A DNA stretch of 64,000 nucleotides from an uncultured Sinobacteraceae bacterium. Lineage in GTDB: Bacteria; Pseudomonadota; Gammaproteobacteria; Nevskiales; Nevskiaceae. Each line of letters starts with the position of its first letter. Position 1 is the first letter of the stretch. The notes under the pieces are model-generated. The model was not told where the DNA came from, did not search any database, and saw only the letters and a list, made by a program, of their open reading frames with translations. Location of the stretch: contig CAIJRD010000009.1 of the NCBI GenBank assembly GCA_903822975.1, positions 124,001 through 188,000 of the forward strand, read 5' to 3'. Shown here piece by piece: positions 59,398 through 64,000 of this stretch. Both the position numbers and the translations under genes were made by a program.

Positions 59398-59492
59398 CTC
59401 AGAGCAGCAGGTAAAACACGGCCGTTGCTTAGGCATCATGTGCGAGCGGCGACAATCGTCAGGCACCTATTGCGTGACGACCGGCGCCAACG

Positions 59493-59522
59493 AAAAAGCC
59501 CGTCGCGAGACGGGCTTTTTTT
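59493..59522. terminator. Strong bidirectional intrinsic terminator
   Basis: AAAAAGCCCGTC-GCGA-GACGGGCTTTTT is a 12-bp perfect stem with a 4-nt loop, followed by two further T residues on the plus strand; the A-run on the left supplies a T-run on the minus strand. It terminates the FedB-like gene on the plus strand and acetolactate synthase on the minus strand. Confidence 0.93.
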
Positions 59523-59596
59523 GCGAATCCGATCCTGCTTCCGAGCAGCCTGCTTCGCTACAAGACCAGGCTCCCTGGCGGATCGGGTCGAATCGC

Positions 59597-61444
59597 TTAG
59601 AACATCTCGCTCTTGTCGACGTCGATGGCCTTCGGCTCTTCACGCGATTTGATCCAGTCGCCGGTGATCATCTGCGCGTAGCTCATGCCGGGGCCGACCA
59701 TCGGGTAGACGCCGGCATCGCCGTCGATCACGACTTCCAGAAATGCCGGGCCCTTGAATGCGATGAACTCGGCGACCACCTGCTGCAGGTCTTCATTGCG
59801 ATCGAGCCGCTTGGCCCATTCGTAGCCATCGGCCTGCGCGGCTTTGACGAAGTCCTTTTTGTGCAGGCTCTTGTCGCTGGCCGAGAAGCGGCTCTTGTGG
59901 AACAGCTTCTGCCACTGCCGCACCATGCCGTCGCCGAAATTATTCAGCACGACGATCTTGATCGGCAGGTTGTAGGTGGTGACGGTCTCCATCTCGCCGA
60001 TGTTCATGCGGATGCTGGCGTCACCATCGATGTCGATGACGGTCTTACCCGGATGCGCGAACTGCGCGCCGATCGCCGCCGGCAGACCAAAGCCCATCGT
60101 GCCCATCGAGCCCGAGGTCAGCCACAGACGCGGCTGCTTGAAATCGAAATACTGCGCCGCCCACATCTGGTGCTGGCCGACACCGGTGGCGATGATGGCT
60201 TCGCCCTTGGTGAGCTTGTTGATCTCTTCGATCACCGCGTACGGCTGGATCGCCTTGGCGTTGCGATCGAAGTTCATCGCGTGCACGGATTTCAGCTCAG
60301 CGATGTGCGCATGCCATTCGCTGTAGTCGGGCACGAATTTCTGCGCCTCGCCGAAGCTGCGCAGTTGATCGAGCGCACGCTGCATGTTGCCGACGTGGTG
60401 CCAGTGCACATGCTTGACCTTGTTGATCTCGGCCAGATCGACGTCCAGATGCGCAATGTACTTCGCGCCACGCGCGAACTTGCCGGGCACGCCGGCCACG
60501 CGGTCGTCGAAGCGGCTGCCGATTGCGATCAGAAAATCGCAGTCGTCGGTGGCGTAGTTCGCGAACGCAGTGCCGTGCATGCCGAGCATGTGCAGCGAAT
60601 GATCTTGCGTGGTGTCGTAGGCGCCGAGGCCCATCAGCGTCATCGCCACCGGAATACCGAAGGCATCGGCAAATTCGCGCAGGCTTTCGGCCGCGCCGGC
60701 TGCGATAACGCCGCCACCGGCATAGATCAGCGGTCGCTTGGCGTGACGCAGCAGGTCGAAGAAGCGCTGCAACGACGGCTTGTCGATCGTCGCGCTGTCG
60801 ATCTGATGCAGGCGCGCGCGATAGCCGGGAATCGGCAAAAGGCCGGCACCGGCGAACGTCAGGCTGGCGTTCTGCACATCTTTCGGAATGTCGACCACCA
60901 CCGGACCTGGACGCCCCGTGCGCGCGATCTCGAACGCGGTGCGCAGCGTGGCTTCGAGCTTGCTGGCGTCGGTCACCAGGAACACGTGTTTGCAGCAGGC
61001 GGCCATGATGTTGCTGATCGGCGCTTCCTGGAATGCGTCGGTCCCGATCGCGTGCGTCGGCACCTGACCGCAGATCACCACGATCGGCACCGAGTCGGCC
61101 ATGCTGTCGCGCACCGGCGTCACCGTATTGGTGGCACCTGGGCCGGAGGTCACCAGCGCGACGCCGACCTTGCCACTGGCACGCGCGTAGCCGGCGGCCA
61201 TGAAGCCGGCGCCCTGCTCGTTGGCCGGCACGATCAGCGGCATCTTGTCGGCGCCGACGGCTTCGCGATGCTCGGCGTTGTAGCGAAAGATCGCGTCGTA
61301 GGTCGGTAGAATCGCGCCGCCGGAATAGCCGAATACGACGTCGACACCCTCATCGGCCAGAACCTGGACGACGATGTCGGCACCCGAAAGGGCGGTGCCG
61401 GCGAGAGGGTGAGGGAGCGCGCTACTGCGATGACTCGATGTCAT
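59597..61444 (-). CDS. ilvB: Acetolactate synthase large subunit, biosynthetic type
   Basis: AHAS condenses two pyruvates to acetolactate, or pyruvate with 2-oxobutyrate, in branched-chain amino-acid synthesis. The 615-residue protein has the thiamine-diphosphate enzyme layout: the glutamate in PANEQGAGFMAAGYARA (about 80-97), a FAD/substrate middle domain with RFDDRVAGVPGKFARGAKYI, the GSMGTMGFGLPAAIGAQ segment and the ThDP-binding GDASIRMNIGEMETVTTYNLP...VVLNN. The start at 61444 is chosen because GGGAG lies eight bases upstream; an in-frame ATG at 61471 would add nine residues. No ilvN (small subunit) is adjacent in the window. Confidence 0.93.
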   Translation of the reverse strand: MTSSHRSSALPHPLAGTALSGADIVVQVLADEGVDVVFGYSGGAILPTYDAIFRYNAEHREAVGADKMPLIVPANEQGAGFMAAGYARASGKVGVALVTSGPGATNTVTPVRDSMADSVPIVVICGQVPTHAIGTDAFQEAPISNIMAACCKHVFLVTDASKLEATLRTAFEIARTGRPGPVVVDIPKDVQNASLTFAGAGLLPIPGYRARLHQIDSATIDKPSLQRFFDLLRHAKRPLIYAGGGVIAAGAAESLREFADAFGIPVAMTLMGLGAYDTTQDHSLHMLGMHGTAFANYATDDCDFLIAIGSRFDDRVAGVPGKFARGAKYIAHLDVDLAEINKVKHVHWHHVGNMQRALDQLRSFGEAQKFVPDYSEWHAHIAELKSVHAMNFDRNAKAIQPYAVIEEINKLTKGEAIIATGVGQHQMWAAQYFDFKQPRLWLTSGSMGTMGFGLPAAIGAQFAHPGKTVIDIDGDASIRMNIGEMETVTTYNLPIKIVVLNNFGDGMVRQWQKLFHKSRFSASDKSLHKKDFVKAAQADGYEWAKRLDRNEDLQQVVAEFIAFKGPAFLEVVIDGDAGVYPMVGPGMSYAQMITGDWIKSREEPKAIDVDKSEMF

Positions 61445-61721
61445 CGCAGGCACTCCCGAACGATCGGCCATGGATGGCCGGGCTGGGCTTGCCGAGATCC
61501 ACTGGCGCTAAGCCAGGGATGGCAGCTGCTCACTGTCGCAGTACGGGCGTTCACGACGTCTTTAGACCTGTGCTGATCCTGCAAAAAGGGGCGCTTTTAT
61601 AGCACAGCGGGGGTCTCGGGGTCCGTGACCGGGTGGCCGGCGGCTGCGGAATTTCCCCTGGCCGTGTCGGCGCCAGCGCCCAGACGGGCACGCGCGGCGA
61701 CCGCAGCCGAGCCGCGGATAT

Positions 61722-62294
61722 TCAGAGCAGAAACGGAATCAGCGCCGCCACGCGCTCGGCGTAGTCCGAATAGGCGCTGCCGAACTGGCTGCGCATACCG
61801 CGCTCCTCGATTCGCAGTTTGCGCCACAGTGCGAGCGTAACCAGCAGCAGCGCAAGCAGGCCACGGCCGTCGCCGCGCGCCAGCGCCGAGCCGAAGAAGG
61901 CCAGCAGGAGCCCGGTGTAGATCGGGTGCCGCACATACGCATAGGGACCCCCGGTGATGAGTTCGTGATCCGCTTTCAGGGTCACCGTTCCGCTCCAGTT
62001 ACGGCCCAGGACACGGCGCGCCCAGACGCAGATCAGCAATCCGCTTGCGGTGAGTGCGGCGCACACCCAGAACAAGGGCGCCGTCGCCGGAATCAGGCGC
62101 CAGTTCAGCCCCAGCACCGGCAGCTCGGGCATCCACAGCAGGATCGATGCGATCGCCAGCGGCACGATATGCAGCAAGCGTGAAATCAGCGGCTCGCGCC
62201 AGACGGTCTGCTTGACGTCGCCGGCGCTGATCCACCAGTACAGCGCCCAGATGATCCACAAGGCGAGGAACAGGTATTGGTAGAAGTAATGCAT
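61722..62294 (-). CDS. Isoprenylcysteine carboxyl methyltransferase family membrane protein
   Basis: Members of the ICMT/PEMT-like family are SAM-dependent membrane methyltransferases; bacterial members act on unknown lipid or small-molecule acceptors. The 190-residue protein has four or five hydrophobic helices and the C-terminal SAM-binding pattern ITGGPYAYVRHPIYTGLLLAFFGSAL (about 114-140) followed by KLRIEERGMRSQFGSAYSDYAERV, with the paired acidic residues before the end. The ATG at 62294 is consistent. It lies 180 bp downstream of the response-regulator gene and may be in a different transcript. Confidence 0.85.
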   Translation of the reverse strand: MHYFYQYLFLALWIIWALYWWISAGDVKQTVWREPLISRLLHIVPLAIASILLWMPELPVLGLNWRLIPATAPLFWVCAALTASGLLICVWARRVLGRNWSGTVTLKADHELITGGPYAYVRHPIYTGLLLAFFGSALARGDGRGLLALLLVTLALWRKLRIEERGMRSQFGSAYSDYAERVAALIPFLL

Positions 62295-62473
62295 AAAAGG
62301 TCTCGCTGCTGCGCGTTGTGAAAGTCACCGTTGGGAATCAGCCCTGCGGGGTCTGAAAGTCGAGCTGCAAGACATCATTCGAAGTCGCCTTGAAGCGAGC
62401 CTTGACGCGACCGCTCTTGTTAAGTCCCGAGGAAACGCTTGAAGCTTGATCGAAGAGAGTCCTGCGGCAACGC

Positions 62474-63079
62474 TTATAGCCAGCCTTTTTGCCGCGCGAG
62501 GCGGTAGGCCTCGATGCGATTGGCCGCACCCAGCTTGCCGATGGCCTCGGACAAATAGTTGCGCACGGTGCCTTGCGACAGGTTGAGCTGCGCGCCGATA
62601 TCGCCGGCTGCCGCACCTTCGCCTGCGAGCCGCAACACCTGGCGCTCGCGATCGTTGAGCGGATCGGCTTCGGTCCAGGCTTCCATCGCCAGTTCGGGAT
62701 CGATCACGCGGCCGCCGCCGTGCACCTTGCGCAGTGCCGTGGCGAGCTGTTCCGCCGGGGCGTCTTTCAGCAGATAGCCGCAGACGCCGGCATCCAGCGC
62801 ACGGCGCAGATAGCCGGAGCGCGCGAAGGTCGTCAGGATCACCACCTTGCAGGGTGCATCGAACCGCTGGATGCGTTGCGCAACTTCGAGTCCGGTGAGC
62901 TTCGGCATCTCGATGTCAGAGACGAGAATGTCCGGACGCAAGCGCCGCACCTCGCTGCAGGCGGCCTCGCCATCGGCGACCGAGCCGAGCACTTCGATGT
63001 CGGCTTCGAGGCTCAGCAAGGCGGCGAGGGCGCCGCGCACCATTGCCTGATCTTCGGCCAGCAGAACGCGAATCTTCAT
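62474..63079 (-). CDS. NarL/DesR-family response regulator
   Basis: The 201-residue protein is a DNA-binding response regulator. It has a receiver domain (1 to about 120; acidic pocket in LLAEDQAM with Asp 9-10 region, phosphoacceptor Asp in ILVSDIEMPKLTG about residue 54, Thr in VVILTTFA, Lys in YLLKDAP) and a LuxR-type helix-turn-helix (about 135-200, LNDRERQVLRLAGEG ... GTVRNYLSEAIGKLGAANRIEAYRLA). Its start codon overlaps the histidine-kinase stop codon (ATGA), so kinase and regulator are translationally coupled. In Bacillus the related DesK/DesR pair responds to membrane fluidity; the signal here is unknown. Confidence 0.93.
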   Translation of the reverse strand: MKIRVLLAEDQAMVRGALAALLSLEADIEVLGSVADGEAACSEVRRLRPDILVSDIEMPKLTGLEVAQRIQRFDAPCKVVILTTFARSGYLRRALDAGVCGYLLKDAPAEQLATALRKVHGGGRVIDPELAMEAWTEADPLNDRERQVLRLAGEGAAAGDIGAQLNLSQGTVRNYLSEAIGKLGAANRIEAYRLARQKGWL

Positions 63080-64000
63080 ACGGACTTCGTCGCATGCAAG
63101 GGGACCGCGTGCGCAGACAGCGGCGCGGTTTTAAGAGTCGGTAGCGCGTCCAGATCGGCGACGTCTGCAGTCGCAGACGTGCGCGGTAGCCGAATGCTTA
63201 CGCGCGTTCCAGCACCTCGCGGCGAGTCGAGTGTCAGCGTGCCGCCGATCGCACGGACGCGCGCTTGCAGGCCGCTCAAGCCGTTGCCGGCGAGACTCAG
63301 ATCGGCGCCGCCGCGGCCATCGTCGCGCAGGCTCATTTCGATTTCGGCGCCCTGCCGGCGCAACTCGAAGCGCGCCTGGGTTGCACGTGCGTGGCGCTGG
63401 ATATTCGTCGCCATCTCGCGCAGGCACAGCGCCAATGTGGCCTCCACCGGCGGCGACAGTTGCAGAAGTTCGTCGCGCTCGCAACGGAAGCTGACACCGG
63501 CCGATTCCAGCAGCAGCTTGGCCGAAGCGAGTTCGGCCACCAGGCCGCTCGCGCGAAAACCGGTGACCGCGCTGCGCACTTCCGCCAAGGCCTCGCGGGC
63601 AACGCGTTGGACCTCGCGCAATTCCTCGCGCGACTTCTGCGGATCGCGTTCGAACACACGGTCGGCCAGTTCGCTCTTGATCGCGATCAGCGACAAGGTG
63701 TGACCGAGCAGATCGTGCAGGTCGCGGCCGATGCGTTCGCGCTCGGCCATGCCGGCCAGTCGCCGCACTTCGTCGTGCGACAGACGCAGTTCCGCATCAC
63801 GCCGCGCGTTGTGGCGGAAATACAGGTTGAACAGCGAAATGCCGAGACAGGCAAACACGCAGCTGAAGGCGTTGGCGTAATCGACGCCGGCCAGGCGCGC
63901 ATCGACATAGAACGCGCAGATCAGCACGCCGAGCCAGGGCAGCGTGCGGCGTGGCGGTCCGCAGAACATCAGCAGCGAGCCGGCGTAGATCAGATACGAC
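63076..64000 (-). CDS. DesK-type sensor histidine kinase, 5' end beyond the window
   Basis: The visible 307 or so C-terminal residues hold the last membrane helices (about the first 45 residues seen, ending FSCVFACLGISLFNLYF), the HisKA_3 dimerisation and phosphoacceptor domain (ERERIGRDLHDLLGHTLSLIAIKSELA, phospho-His in HDLLGH) and a HATPase domain (LREMATNIQRHARAT, GGNG-type loop LAGNGLSGLQARVRAI, GTRVSIRLPR). The frame is open to base 64000 on the minus strand with further hydrophobic residues upstream of the first in-window ATG, so the gene continues outside. It overlaps its response regulator by four bases. Confidence 0.93.
   Translation of the reverse strand, partial: SYLIYAGSLLMFCGPPRRTLPWLGVLICAFYVDARLAGVDYANAFSCVFACLGISLFNLYFRHNARRDAELRLSHDEVRRLAGMAERERIGRDLHDLLGHTLSLIAIKSELADRVFERDPQKSREELREVQRVAREALAEVRSAVTGFRASGLVAELASAKLLLESAGVSFRCERDELLQLSPPVEATLALCLREMATNIQRHARATQARFELRRQGAEIEMSLRDDGRGGADLSLAGNGLSGLQARVRAIGGTLTLDSPRGAGTRVSIRLPRTSATADVADLDALPTLKTAPLSAHAVPLHATKSV

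Noticed and set aside
62338..62473. Minus-strand frame tail (FKATSNDVLQLDFQTPQG) resembling a protein C-terminus
   Set aside because: It is only the tail of a frame antisense or out of frame to the response regulator, with no start codon of its own; it could be a relic but nothing confirms it.

Overview
This GC-rich window carries a chromosomal core segment of a gammaproteobacterium, most likely a member of the Xanthomonadales/Lysobacterales and plausibly Rhodanobacteraceae. The inference rests on the smc-zipA-ligA block, the yciO-trpS-scpA-scpB-rluB block, the Entner-Doudoroff cluster with divergent zwf-pgl, a PhaR-type regulator, short QueF and GluQ-RS. No rRNA, tRNA, CRISPR array, transposase or phage gene was seen. 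It is ordinary chromosome with a few accessory patches.

Layout. 1-2.4 kb: 3' end of pnp, a hairpin-rich gap, then phaR and gluQ on the minus strand. 2.6-9.1 kb: a glycerol/ether-lipid-like module (AGPS-type FAD oxidase, GlpD, FGGY kinase) convergent with a secreted glycerophosphodiester phosphodiesterase lipoprotein. 9.1-10.8 kb: a patch with visibly lower GC and an orphan secreted protein. 10.8-12.6 kb: deoxyinosine glycosylase, ceramidase-family membrane protein and queF on the minus strand. 12.8-21.1 kb: smc, zipA, ligA, a 34-residue membrane microprotein, a YdjM-like membrane hydrolase and an unknown membrane protein. 21.4-23.6 kb: a diguanylate cyclase, a 21-nt tandem repeat, bolA and yciB.

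23.8-29.4 kb: yciO, a degenerate M50-family membrane protein, trpS, scpA, scpB and rluB. SMC and both kleisin-complex partners ScpA/ScpB are therefore all in the window. 29.6-33.7 kb: two tandem ferritin-like PF10118 proteins and a large acyl-CoA dehydrogenase. 33.7-38.6 kb: a minus-strand operon of a nucleotide-sugar epimerase, a flippase-like protein, a polyprenyl-phosphate glycosyltransferase (GT2) and a GT39 transferase, probably for envelope glycolipid modification. 38.8-41.9 kb: dnaX-ybaB-recR. 42-45.8 kb: pterin dehydratase, a cystathionine gamma-synthase type enzyme and a TonB-dependent receptor.

46-55.4 kb: central carbon metabolism. edd, a VOC protein and eda lie on the minus strand; zwf-pgl diverges from them, followed by a full-length pyruvate carboxylase. 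Together these convert glucose-6-phosphate to pyruvate and replenish oxaloacetate. 55.8-59.4 kb: a three-gene envelope cluster (LVIVD-repeat protein, cupredoxin-fold protein, multi-span FedB-like membrane protein). 59.5-64 kb: acetolactate synthase, an isoprenylcysteine-methyltransferase-like protein, and a DesR/DesK-type two-component pair that runs off the right edge.

The most noteworthy observations are the M50 protein whose HExxH has become REMVR, the 21-nt repeat that encodes an uninterrupted heptad repeat, the lower-GC orphan secreted gene with two stacked ribosome-binding sites, and the uncharacterised LVIVD/cupredoxin/FedB-like cluster.
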